The translations under genes were made by a program, and so were the position numbers. A stretch of 64,000 bases of DNA from SZUA-35 sp964351995 (lineage in GTDB: Bacteria > Actinomycetota > Acidimicrobiia > Acidimicrobiales > SZUA-35), in the NCBI GenBank assembly GCA_964351995.1, contig CAYGQE010000028.1, positions 4,973 to 68,972 of the forward strand, given 5' to 3'. The stretch's first letter is position 1. Every line of letters begins with the position of its first letter. Below the pieces are notes generated by a model. It was not told where the DNA came from. It did no database searches and saw only the letters and a list, made by a program, of their open reading frames with translations. Positions 43,772-51,716 of this stretch are shown here, piece by piece.

Positions 43772-44677
43772 GTGCTGTACGACGTGTTTGTGTGTCATGC
43801 GAGTGAGGACAAGGACGATTTCGTTCGACCGCTCGTCGAACGGCTCAGGGAGGAGCACGTCGAGGTCTGGTACGACGAGTTCAGCCTGAGGGTCGGCGAC
43901 AGCCTGCGGAGATCGATAGACGTCGGGCTACGCCAATCCCTGTTCGGGATCGTCGTGCTCAGCCCGCACTTCTTTGAGAAGCAATGGTCACAGTGGGAAC
44001 TTGACGGCCTGGTTGCCCGGCAGAACGACGGTGCCAACGATGTGATCTTGCCGATCTGGCACGGAATTGACCGGAGCGACATCATGGCCTACGACATCCA
44101 CGGTCAAATCGCTTCCCTTGAGGGTCTCGTCGGTCTCGTCGAGAGCCTTAGTGATGCTGACTTCGTGTTTTTGGGTGACTACATCAACAAGGGAAGGGCC
44201 TCTCGCGAGGTGCTCACGCTCCTTCTCGAACTCGAGACCGCAGGGCGAGCGACTGTCCTCGGCGGCAACCATGAGGCCGCCCTACTGGAGGCACTGGATA
44301 CGGGGGAGGTGGCGAGCTTTCTCAGGATGGGAGGGGCGGCCACAATCCGCTCGTTCGTGGGGCCAAGAGTTGGACCGAACGTGACCGAAGGGTTCCGCAA
44401 TTCCTTCCCTGACAACCTCGTGCAATTCCTACGCCGGATGCCCGACGCGTACGAAGACGAAGAGGTCATCGCTACTCATGCTGGAACAAGGACCGGGAAA
44501 TTCTCCGTTTCTGCACACTCGTACGTAGGCCCAGTGCCACGAGTCGGTCCGATGGCGGCCGAAGTCGACACCGGGTGTGGATCCAAAGGCGGAATCCTGA
44601 CGGCCTTCTTCTGGCCAGCTCGGACCTGGGTGCAGGTCGATGAGAACGGGAATCGAGTTCGGTCCGAGATCCGGTAG
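43772..44677 (+). CDS. TIR domain fused to PPP-type metallophosphatase
   Basis: 301 aa. Residues 1-105 are a TIR domain (YDVFVCHASEDKDDFVRPLV, then VWYDEFSL, RQSLFGIVVLSPHFF, and the putative NADase Glu76 in SQWELDGL). Residues 106-240 are a calcineurin-like PPP phosphatase with DIHG (108-111), GDYINKG, GGNHE and THAG motifs, covering all metal-ligand positions. The join is abrupt: the TIR ends at DIMAY and the phosphatase begins at DIHG, without the usual Gly before the Asp. The start is GTG at 43772. It is convergent with the DUF4062-TPR gene. It probably acts in immunity, with NAD-derived or protein-phosphate signalling as options. Confidence 0.8.
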   Translation: MLYDVFVCHASEDKDDFVRPLVERLREEHVEVWYDEFSLRVGDSLRRSIDVGLRQSLFGIVVLSPHFFEKQWSQWELDGLVARQNDGANDVILPIWHGIDRSDIMAYDIHGQIASLEGLVGLVESLSDADFVFLGDYINKGRASREVLTLLLELETAGRATVLGGNHEAALLEALDTGEVASFLRMGGAATIRSFVGPRVGPNVTEGFRNSFPDNLVQFLRRMPDAYEDEEVIATHAGTRTGKFSVSAHSYVGPVPRVGPMAAEVDTGCGSKGGILTAFFWPARTWVQVDENGNRVRSEIR

Positions 44678-44712
44678 AGGATGGCTGATTCAAGAGGCTT
44701 CGATCGGCGACG

Positions 44713-46137
44713 TCAGCTTTCTTCCGCTCGTTGAACCAACCAAGCGGCTTTCTCCTCACCCTTTGCGTCTCGTATGCCTTGATTGAGTTCTAGACACTGT
44801 TGGGCCCAAGTTCGTTCGTCGGCTGAATTGCCGAGGGAGCGTGCGGCCTGAGCCATCAACCGAAGCGAGATCGCTTCGCCTCGTTGGTTCCCAGTGTTGC
44901 GGTTTATCGCACGAGCCCGTTCAGCATGGCTCAACGCGGATGTGGCATCGCTTTGGCGGATGCTGATCTGCGCCAGAAGAACTGCGCAATTCGCGCGAAG
45001 ACTCGGCAGATCGCCAGTAAGGAGTTGCTCTGCTTCGCGTGCAAGGCCGTGAGCTTCGTCAAGGTTTTGGAGCGCCACCTCGGCTCTCGCCATGTTGATA
45101 AGCGATTGTGCTACGTCAGCAGGCGAACCGCTGTTGCGGCGAAGTTCAAGAGACTCTGAGAAGTGTTCGATGGCGGTGAATGGCCTACCCATGGCCTTCT
45201 CGGCAAGCCCGAGATCATCGAGAATCCGAGCCCGGACAATGGCCGCATCTTCAGATTCCGGGAGCATGTGAAGCGCTGCTTTGAGCTTCTCGATTGCCTC
45301 GAGCGGCTCCGACGCTTGGCGAAGGAGCCTTGCGTGAGCAGCGAAGACTTCGGCGGTGTGGATGTCCCAGAGCGCTCCGTGGTGGGCGGTCGCCACTTCG
45401 ATTGCCCTAGCGGTTCTTTCCAAAGCTTCGTCGATCCGGCCCACCCTTGCGAGATGTTTCGCAAGCGCCAGCAATTCACCAGAACCACCAAGGTCAACTG
45501 CTCGCTCAAGCCGAGCGATTCCTAGGTCCACGACTCCTAGTGAGATCAGACGCTCGCCTTCCAGTCGAGCGGTTTGAGCTCCCAGCACGTCTAATCCTGA
45601 CGCGGGAAGCAGGTTGACCGCTCGCACCACCTTGGCTTCAGAATTTGCCCATCCTCGCAGCCGTCTTCCGAGCCTCTCTTTGAGGTCGGCGGGATTCGAG
45701 GGGTTTTCATACAGGAGGGCGTGATGCTCTTCCATTGAGTGTCTGAGTGCTCGAACTTGATCTTCAGGCTCTCGACCGGGCATGAATGCAACCCAGATGT
45801 CGCGCATCGGACTCTCCGGCCTGCCAAGCGCCAACAGACCGGTGAACAGCTCCTCCTCGGTCCCGGATGAATAGCCAGTCTGGCCGCCAGGATTGCTGCC
45901 CCAGCGTTCCTTGAACATGACAATCATGAAGTCGCACGACTCCACGAAACGGTTGATCTCTGATTGGGGCCGGACCGTTGTGCCGCTGATATGTTCCCAC
46001 CCGACCAGCGCAATCTCAGGAGTCTTGCGATCGGGCAACCCGTTGTACGCAGTCACCTCGTCTCGGATCACCTGACGTTCAGCGTCAAGGTCCCCGGGTG
46101 ACGCAAGGAATACTCGGAATGGGCGCGGTGTAAGCAC
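44713..46137 (-). CDS. DUF4062 domain protein with TPR repeats
   Basis: 474 aa. Residues 5-95 are a DUF4062 domain (FRVFLASPGDLDAERQVIRD, ALVGWEH, FVESCDFMIVMFKERWG), an alpha/beta module found at the front of NACHT/STAND immune proteins. Residues about 200-470 are tetratricopeptide-like helical repeats (for example EALERTARAIEVATAHHGAL and AIEHFSESLELRRNSG). There is no NTPase in between, unlike typical STAND proteins, so it may be a sensor or adaptor. The start is GTG at 46137. It ends 35 bp from the TIR-phosphatase gene on the opposite strand. Confidence 0.78.
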   Translation of the reverse strand: MLTPRPFRVFLASPGDLDAERQVIRDEVTAYNGLPDRKTPEIALVGWEHISGTTVRPQSEINRFVESCDFMIVMFKERWGSNPGGQTGYSSGTEEELFTGLLALGRPESPMRDIWVAFMPGREPEDQVRALRHSMEEHHALLYENPSNPADLKERLGRRLRGWANSEAKVVRAVNLLPASGLDVLGAQTARLEGERLISLGVVDLGIARLERAVDLGGSGELLALAKHLARVGRIDEALERTARAIEVATAHHGALWDIHTAEVFAAHARLLRQASEPLEAIEKLKAALHMLPESEDAAIVRARILDDLGLAEKAMGRPFTAIEHFSESLELRRNSGSPADVAQSLINMARAEVALQNLDEAHGLAREAEQLLTGDLPSLRANCAVLLAQISIRQSDATSALSHAERARAINRNTGNQRGEAISLRLMAQAARSLGNSADERTWAQQCLELNQGIRDAKGEEKAAWLVQRAEES

Positions 46138-46295
46138 TTTGGGAACCTAGCCGTCGCTAGGTGGAGAGCTGGCCGATGTGCAAGTTGGCAGAAGCAGTCG
46201 CTGCGTGCCGAACCGCGTCCGTTAGTCGGTGAATCTGGGTTCCTTCCCGATGGCATAACCCTTGAAGGACTGCCGCGAGCCGTTGCGCTAGGGGG

Positions 46296-47405
46296 TCAGT
46301 TGCGTTTCAGGTCCAAATTCTTTGGCATCCTGGCCTCGATGGCCGCAGCGATCTCGGCGTCCCGGCTCTCGGAGGCTTTGAGGTAGCGGAGCGATGCATC
46401 GGACGAGGAGTGACCCATGCGGGACATGATCTCTCGAAGCGAAGCGCCGGCTGTTGCTGCCGATGTCCCGGCGAGATGCCGCAGATCGTGGAACCGCGTG
46501 GTGCTTGGAAGTCCAGCTTGCACCAACGCCTTCTTCCAGTACGGGGCGAAGTACCGGTTGAGCAGCGGGCTGCCCTTCAACGACGTGAAAACGAAGGCGT
46601 GCGGTTCATCTAAGGCGAACGTGTCGAGGTGATCGGCGAGTAGCTCGGCTGTGCTCGATGGGATCGAGACGGTTCGGTGAGCGGCGTTTGACTTCGGCGG
46701 GCCGAGCGTCGGCCCTTCTCCTCTGATGAACATGAGCGCTTGGTCGACTCGCAGTGTTCGTTCCTCGAGGTCGACGTTGGCCCGGGTGAGGCCGGTGAGT
46801 TCGCCGAAGCGAAGGCCTGAGGTTGCGGCCACCCACACGAGGGCGCTGAAGCGAGGTTCGATGACCGAGGCAAGCTTCTGCACGTCATCCCAATCGAGAG
46901 GCGGCCGCTCGGCCATCTGCTCGACGGCTGCGCCCTTGATGTGGACCGGGTTGACCCGGAGCAGTCCGTCGTCGACGGCGGTGTCCATCATCGTGCGGAA
47001 CAGTCGGTAGATCTTCGCCACCGTGTTGGGGTGCTTCTTCGATTTGGCTTGCCGCCCATGCCACGAGCGAACAGCAGTGGGTGTGATCTTGCGCAGCTCG
47101 ACGCTTTCGAACTCTTCGAGAATGTGGGCGAGCTGTGACTCGTAGGTGTCTCGAGTTCGTGGCCTAACGTCACGCGCCTCGAGCCAACGACGCGAGTAGT
47201 TGCCGAACGTTTCCCGACCGCTCGACGGGTCGACGTGACGTCCGCCGAGGATCTCGGTTTCCATCGTGGCGAGCCACGCTCGCGCCTCGGCCTTGGTGGC
47301 GAACGTGGTGTCCGCCGGCACCTGATTTCCGAGGCGGTAGTAGCGCGCCTGATAGCGCCCGCTCTTCAGTTTGCGAATGTTCCCGAACGGCCTGCTGGAC
47401 CCCAT
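46296..47405 (-). CDS. Tyrosine site-specific integrase
   Basis: 369 aa. N-terminal arm-binding/SAM-like region (KLKSGRYQARYY, then FGNYSRRWLEAR) and catalytic domain with the family residues Arg in SGLRFGELTGL, HxxR in FHDLRHLAGTSAA, His in MGHSSSDAS and the nucleophile Tyr in LRYLKASES. It lies 104 bp from the tRNA-Gly att site and should integrate element B there. No excisionase gene was identified nearby. Two CTAGGCAC half-sites sit directly upstream of its start. Confidence 0.93.
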   Translation of the reverse strand: MGSSRPFGNIRKLKSGRYQARYYRLGNQVPADTTFATKAEARAWLATMETEILGGRHVDPSSGRETFGNYSRRWLEARDVRPRTRDTYESQLAHILEEFESVELRKITPTAVRSWHGRQAKSKKHPNTVAKIYRLFRTMMDTAVDDGLLRVNPVHIKGAAVEQMAERPPLDWDDVQKLASVIEPRFSALVWVAATSGLRFGELTGLTRANVDLEERTLRVDQALMFIRGEGPTLGPPKSNAAHRTVSIPSSTAELLADHLDTFALDEPHAFVFTSLKGSPLLNRYFAPYWKKALVQAGLPSTTRFHDLRHLAGTSAATAGASLREIMSRMGHSSSDASLRYLKASESRDAEIAAAIEARMPKNLDLKRN

Positions 47406-47421
47406 GCGTGCCTACTGTTCT

Positions 47422-47450
47422 CCGTTGTTCTAGGCACACTCTAGGCACGG
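47422..47450. repeat. Arm-type repeat, copy 3
   Basis: CCGTTGTTCTAGGCACACTC, then TAGGCAC, nearly matches copy 2 at 28548-28575. It lies between the integrase start and the tRNA att, 59 bp from att3, as expected of an integrase arm site. It may also overlap the integrase promoter. Confidence 0.7.
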
Positions 47451-47508
47451 AGACTGGCTGGGTCCAGGGTGAATATGCCGATTGGGCACTCTGACCTGGG
47501 AGTTCATA

Positions 47509-47556
47509 TGGAGCGGGTACGGGGAATCGAACCCCGGTATTCAGCTTGGGAAGCTG
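47509..47556. repeat. att3: 3' half of intact tRNA-Gly, right end of element B
   Basis: 48 bp identical to att2. The tRNA remains whole because the element restores its 3' half. Confidence 0.9.
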
Positions 47557-47582
47557 ATGTTCTACCATTGAACTACACCCGC
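47509..47582 (-). tRNA. tRNA-Gly (anticodon CCC)
   Basis: 74 nt including the encoded CCA. Acceptor stem GCGGGTG pairs with TACCCGC, D-arm GTTC/GAAC, anticodon stem TCAGC/GCTGA with loop TTCCCAA (anticodon CCC), T-arm CGGGG/CCCCG with TTCGATT, discriminator T, then CCA. It is the insertion site for elements A and B. Confidence 0.95.
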
Positions 47583-47709
47583 ATAACCCTCCATGTTAGT
47601 CGCTGGTGCTGGGTGAATCGACCCCGCTGCGTGGCCTTCTGGCTCATTGCCTGCAGAGCTCGATAGGGCCAACCTTGGACCTGTTCGAACGAGGGAAGGG
47701 GGGCTCCTG

Positions 47710-49347
47710 TTGCCGCTGCGTCGCCAGCATGAGCTCGAATCGAGCATCTCTCGGTCAGCGGCGGAGCGATTGCATCGTCCGCTGACCGAGACGACTCTCT
47801 CGGTGCTGCTCGGCTTTGTGTTCCTGGCTTGCGTCGCCGTTGGCGCCCGCCTCGTCGCCGATCTGCCGCCAGCGTCGATCGCACAATCGTGGCTTCTCGC
47901 TTCGGCTGGCCGTTCGAATCTGCCACTCGTTCTCGCGGCGATTGCAGCGCTCGCCGGCTTGTGGCGATTCGGAAAAGGCTCGCTACTGATCTCTTGGGCC
48001 GAACTCGATCGGGGCCGAGCTCTTCAGGGCTTCAGCACCGCCTTGGTGTTCGTGTTGACCTGGCGGCACCTGGCTGCTGACTTCGACTATGCATACGGCC
48101 AGTGGTGGGCACTGGACCGGATCGGCCTCGTGCTGTTCGGCGCTCTCGCTGTCTGGCGCCCCGTTGCACTGTTGGCCTTCATCGTCCAGATCCGACTGCT
48201 GCAAGCGCCACTCCGCTCTGCGTTCGGCCTGGCGTCGGGGGCAACGCTTGACGACCTTCCGATCCTCGCCCTCATCGCTGTGGTAGCGACCGTGCTGGTC
48301 ACCGTCGTGGTCGGCGATCGCAAGACACACGTGTTTGTCAATCTGATCGCAGCGGCGACCGCGGCTCAGTTCTTCGTGTCTGGACGGCGCAAGCTTGCCG
48401 ATGGGTGGTTGGCTGACAATGACCTGTCGAACCTTCCGCTCAACGGTTACGCCCAGGGTTGGCTTGCCGCCGGTGATGGTTCGCTCGCTCGAGCACTGTC
48501 AGACTTCTTCGCTACGTTCCGCTGGCCGTTGCTCGTCGCCACCGTCGTGCTCGAAGTCGGCGCCGTCGTCTTGCTCGCACGACGACGAACACTGATGGTG
48601 GCACTCATCGGCTGGACCGGGTTTCACCTGTTCGTGTTCCTGAGCTACGGGTTCTCCTTCTTGGAGTGGGCCATGGTCGAGCTCGGCGTGGTTGCTCTGC
48701 TGTTCGGGGCAGCGGGTGCGATCTGGTCCAAACCAGCGTTCCGACCGCTGCCAGTCGTGCTCACAGTTGTTTTCGTTGTGTTCGGCGGCTTCATCTTCAA
48801 ACCGCCGACCCTTGCCTGGTTCGACGGTCCGATGACCTACGCCTACGAGTTCAATGCCGTGGATGCCAATGGGAACGAACGCTTGTTGGTAGCCGACGAC
48901 TTCGCACCCCACGAGGCGGCCGCTGCCTTCGGGTTCCTTCACCTCGGGCCGACGTCGCCACTCGCTGCTGGCTACGGGGCGCTCAATCGTGAGCGATTCG
49001 AGGATTTGACCGGTGTGGTCGATTGGGACGAGATCAGCGAACTCGAGTCGCCAGTTGCAGCGGAGGACCCGCGGCGTGATCAGGTCGTTGCCAACATCGA
49101 GCAGTTCTTACTGGCGTCGTGGAATGAGCCGTCGATCTTCGATCGACTGCCGCATGCGCCGACCCGCTACGCCACCGAGCGCGAGGGTCAGAACTACGTC
49201 GATGGAACCGCTCTGGTCTCACTTTCTGTCACGAGAGTCACCTCGCTGCGCACCGATGACGACGTCCTCATTCGTCGCGAAGAGGTGGTCGAGTTCACTG
49301 TCGTCGGCAATGAGGTCTCGGTCCAGTGGGTGGAACCACCCGCCTGA
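47710..49347 (+). CDS. Polytopic membrane protein of unknown function
   Basis: 545 aa. About ten hydrophobic helices fill residues 25-370 (for example TTLSVLLGFVFLACVAVGA and LLVATVVLEVGAVVLL). A soluble C-terminal region of about 170 residues holds the FNAVDANGNERLL and DEISELESP segments. The layout is reminiscent of HTTM/DoxX-type membrane proteins but no family is certain. TTG at 47710 behind GGAAGGGGGG is the preferred start. Longer starts run into the tRNA flank. Confidence 0.65.
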   Translation: MPLRRQHELESSISRSAAERLHRPLTETTLSVLLGFVFLACVAVGARLVADLPPASIAQSWLLASAGRSNLPLVLAAIAALAGLWRFGKGSLLISWAELDRGRALQGFSTALVFVLTWRHLAADFDYAYGQWWALDRIGLVLFGALAVWRPVALLAFIVQIRLLQAPLRSAFGLASGATLDDLPILALIAVVATVLVTVVVGDRKTHVFVNLIAAATAAQFFVSGRRKLADGWLADNDLSNLPLNGYAQGWLAAGDGSLARALSDFFATFRWPLLVATVVLEVGAVVLLARRRTLMVALIGWTGFHLFVFLSYGFSFLEWAMVELGVVALLFGAAGAIWSKPAFRPLPVVLTVVFVVFGGFIFKPPTLAWFDGPMTYAYEFNAVDANGNERLLVADDFAPHEAAAAFGFLHLGPTSPLAAGYGALNRERFEDLTGVVDWDEISELESPVAAEDPRRDQVVANIEQFLLASWNEPSIFDRLPHAPTRYATEREGQNYVDGTALVSLSVTRVTSLRTDDDVLIRREEVVEFTVVGNEVSVQWVEPPA

Positions 49348-49422
49348 GGACGAGGTCTTGGGCCTATCCCTGGGTGGGCTTGCTCTCTCTTGCTGTTGAT
49401 GTTGCGAGTCGAAAGCCAGAAC

Positions 49423-49890
49423 ATGAGGATTTTCGGAAACCGCCGACGCCTGACCGACGAGCGTCGATCCAGCTCTGCTGTCCAACGATCAACCCAACCG
49501 CATCCGCTCTTCTCCGATGCGCTCGACCATCTACCAAACGCCCGCTGGGCCGTTGCTTGCGTGGCGGAGTTTCGCACCGAAGGACGAGATGGACTTCGCG
49601 GAATCCTTCACCATGATGGTGCACTGTTGTGCTTCACCACGTGGGGAGGGGCCGAACGCTTCGTTGGGGCACCGATGGAGTTCTTGTGGCACCAAACAGC
49701 AGACGGCACTTTTCACATCACGGGCCGGGATGCCACGGTTCGTTTCTGTCGTCTCGCTCCGCTGTCGAGTTTCGTCCAGCATCCGCCGCCGTTCGCCGCT
49801 GCTGAAGATCAACCTCTCGCCGAGTCGCTGGCCGGCTGGATGGCAACTTGGGCGCCACCCCAGGTGTCGCCGCTAGCCTCTCCGATGTGA
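49423..49890 (+). CDS. Hypothetical protein coupled to dcd
   Basis: 155 aa, soluble, unrecognised. The central segment GRDGLRGILHHDGALLCFTT, then the FHITGRDATVRFCRLAPL stretch, looks like a small beta-rich fold. Its stop overlaps the dcd start (ATGTGA), so the two are translated together. A start at 49390 is possible but 49423 gives a cleaner beginning. Confidence 0.5.
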   Translation: MRIFGNRRRLTDERRSSSAVQRSTQPHPLFSDALDHLPNARWAVACVAEFRTEGRDGLRGILHHDGALLCFTTWGGAERFVGAPMEFLWHQTADGTFHITGRDATVRFCRLAPLSSFVQHPPPFAAAEDQPLAESLAGWMATWAPPQVSPLASPM

Positions 49891-50453
49891 TTCTGTCTGA
49901 CCGCACCATTCGCGAAGAAGTAGCAGCCGGCCGCATCGTCATCGAGCCGTTCGAAGACAGAGCAATTCAGCCCTCATCTGTCGACCTTCGGCTCGACTCC
50001 TACTTTCGGGTTTTTCGCAACCACACGCTGAGCCACATCGACGTGAAGCAGAACCTCGAAGAACTCACCGAGCTCGTCGAGGCCTCTGACGAAGATCCTT
50101 TCATCCTGCACCCCGGAGAATTCGTACTCGGCTCGACTCTGGAGCGCGTGGCGATCCCGTCTGACCTCGTCGGCCGCATCGAGGGCAAGAGCTCGCTTGG
50201 TCGCCTCGGCCTGTTGATCCACACCACTGCCGGCTTCGTCGATGCCGGGTGGGACGGTCAGCTGACTCTTGAATTCTCCAATGTGGCGAGCCTGCCGATC
50301 ACCCTCTACCCGGGGATGAAGATCGGCCAGATCAGCTTCATCCGGATGACGACCGATGCCGATCAGCCCTATGGCACCGGCAAGCTCGGCTCGAAGTACC
50401 AAGGGCAGAAGGGGCCTCGCCCCAGCCGCTACTGGGAGAACTTTGACCTCTAG
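49887..50453 (+). CDS. dcd: dCTP deaminase (possibly bifunctional with dUTPase)
   Basis: 188 aa trimeric nucleotide deaminase making dUTP or dUMP from dCTP. Characteristic motifs are QPSSVDLRLDSYFRVF, then GRIEGKSSLGRLGLLIHTTA, GFVDAGWDGQLTLEFSN and the C-terminal lid LGSKYQGQKGPRPSRYW. Start GTG at 49887 fits the family (VILSDRTIREEV). Whether it also hydrolyses dUTP, as many actinobacterial forms do, cannot be told by eye. Confidence 0.92.
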   Translation: MILSDRTIREEVAAGRIVIEPFEDRAIQPSSVDLRLDSYFRVFRNHTLSHIDVKQNLEELTELVEASDEDPFILHPGEFVLGSTLERVAIPSDLVGRIEGKSSLGRLGLLIHTTAGFVDAGWDGQLTLEFSNVASLPITLYPGMKIGQISFIRMTTDADQPYGTGKLGSKYQGQKGPRPSRYWENFDL

Positions 50454-50506
50454 CTTGAAGTCCTGATTCAGCCGACCTCCGGAAGTTACCGGCTGGTTGT
50501 GTTTCA

Positions 50507-51136
50507 ATGGCCCTTATGCGAGCCCGCCACACCATCGTTGAACTCACCGAAGCCGACGATGCGCCGCTCTTCGACCTCGTCGACGGCATGGGTGATGACA
50601 GCGCGGTAGACGGCGACATCGAGTTGATCGATGCATCGGTTGCGCCACAGCCGATGCTGCCAACCCAGCTCGGCACCGATCGTCGGGCCGCTCGACCGTC
50701 AGGCTCTGCCGTCCCGGCGATTCAGCCGATCAACCAGCCAAAGCCGATGCTGCCCTGGGGTCTCGGCACCGATGGCTGGCCTCGATACAACAGCCGACTG
50801 GTTCGCTTGTTTGCGTCCGACCCCGGCGAGTTCACCGACGCAGCGGCCGGTGAGGACTGGGGCTGTCTCCGCCTCGCGCCAGACTGGCGACTGGCCAAGG
50901 CCAAACACCGGGCGACGCCCGGTTGGCCTCGGCTCATCGACGGCACCATACAAATGCCGTACCGGTCTCCGGTGCTCCGGGTTCAGTTGCAGATCCAACC
51001 GTTCCACGACCGGTACGCCCGTGTCGACATCATCTTGAAGTCTCGCCACCGCTGGCCTCGCCGCTACTTCGATGTGGCCTCGGTCTGCCTCACCCAGATG
51101 CAACGGCTGGAGCGGCCGCTCGCGCTCTCGCGCTGA
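50507..51136 (+). CDS. Hypothetical protein
   Basis: 209 aa, no recognised family. The N-terminal 90 residues are acidic and proline-rich with two near-repeats (PQPMLPTQLGTD and PKPMLPWGLGTD). The C-terminal part is tryptophan- and arginine-rich (DWGCLRLAPDWRLAKAKHR, RHRWPRRYFDVA). No membrane segment or signal is seen. It is downstream of dcd on the same strand, with a 53-bp gap. Confidence 0.6.
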   Translation: MALMRARHTIVELTEADDAPLFDLVDGMGDDSAVDGDIELIDASVAPQPMLPTQLGTDRRAARPSGSAVPAIQPINQPKPMLPWGLGTDGWPRYNSRLVRLFASDPGEFTDAAAGEDWGCLRLAPDWRLAKAKHRATPGWPRLIDGTIQMPYRSPVLRVQLQIQPFHDRYARVDIILKSRHRWPRRYFDVASVCLTQMQRLERPLALSR

Positions 51137-51141
51137 ACCTC

Positions 51142-51660
51142 TCAGCCGCCGAGAAGCGGGAGCATGTCGGTCATGGGGTGCTCGCTCGAGGGAATGGCGA
51201 AGAAGATGTGTGTCTTGCCATCGAGCTTGCAGCTGAGGTGGGGGCCGGGCAGTCCCTTCAGTGCTGGCGGCGTGTTCATGCCGGTCTTTGTTGTCAGCTC
51301 GACCTTGGTGACGTCTGACAACGGAATCGTGCGGGTCTTCTTGTGCTCGTCGAGCATCCCCCGCCCACCCTGGTTGTAGAGCTCGACGTTTGCTTCGATC
51401 TCTTCACGGAACTTGTCGACGACCTTGCCGCCGATGGCGTTGCCGATCTTGCTCCCGAGGGCGTCCTGGGCCATCTTTTCGGTGTAGAGCTGGCCCTCGT
51501 CGTAGGTGGAGAAGCCCTTCACCTTCAACTCGGCATGCGCTCCGCCCTTGCCCAGATACCCGAGCCACAGCGACGTGCCATCGAGCTCTGCTACGTAGGT
51601 GCTTGCGATGCCAGTCATGCCCTTGGGCCAGGCGACGCAGATGTTCGTGAACGTTGTCAT
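51142..51660 (-). CDS. Hypothetical protein with a small beta-rich (GRAM/PH-like) core
   Basis: 172 aa. The N-terminus MTTFTNICVAWPKGMTGIAS is followed by alternating strands and an amphipathic helix (EEIEANVELYNQ). The segment DVTKVELTTKTGMNTPPALK recalls GRAM/PH-like domains. There is no signal peptide. It is convergent with the previous gene and 56 bp from the HdrD-like gene on the same strand. Confidence 0.6.
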   Translation of the reverse strand: MTTFTNICVAWPKGMTGIASTYVAELDGTSLWLGYLGKGGAHAELKVKGFSTYDEGQLYTEKMAQDALGSKIGNAIGGKVVDKFREEIEANVELYNQGGRGMLDEHKKTRTIPLSDVTKVELTTKTGMNTPPALKGLPGPHLSCKLDGKTHIFFAIPSSEHPMTDMLPLLGG

Positions 51661-51716
51661 TGTTTGGTTCCCTCCAAGCGGCCGAGCCGCTGTTTTGTTA
51701 TTTCCGATGTTCGGGC

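Larger units (their letters stand above)
28393..47556. mobile_element. Element B: 19-kb integrative mobilizable element in tRNA-Gly
   Basis: It is bounded by identical 48-bp tRNA-Gly repeats. A tyrosine integrase lies next to the intact tRNA, arm-type repeats lie inside both ends (28548-28575 and 47422-47450), and a MobF relaxase gene is present but no TraB/FtsK-type pump or type IV secretion genes. That is the profile of a mobilizable rather than self-transmissible element. Cargo includes metabolic genes, egtB-egtD, an ECF sigma pair and TIR/DUF4062 genes. Confidence 0.8.

Noticed and set aside
43542..43889. A frame starting upstream of the TIR gene that could have extended it
   Set aside because: It is in a different frame from the TIR domain, and its residues show no similarity to known domains.
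47469..47666. A peptide reading RVRGIEPRYSAWEADVLPLN
   Set aside because: It is the translation of the tRNA-Gly gene in the wrong sense, a common annotation artefact.
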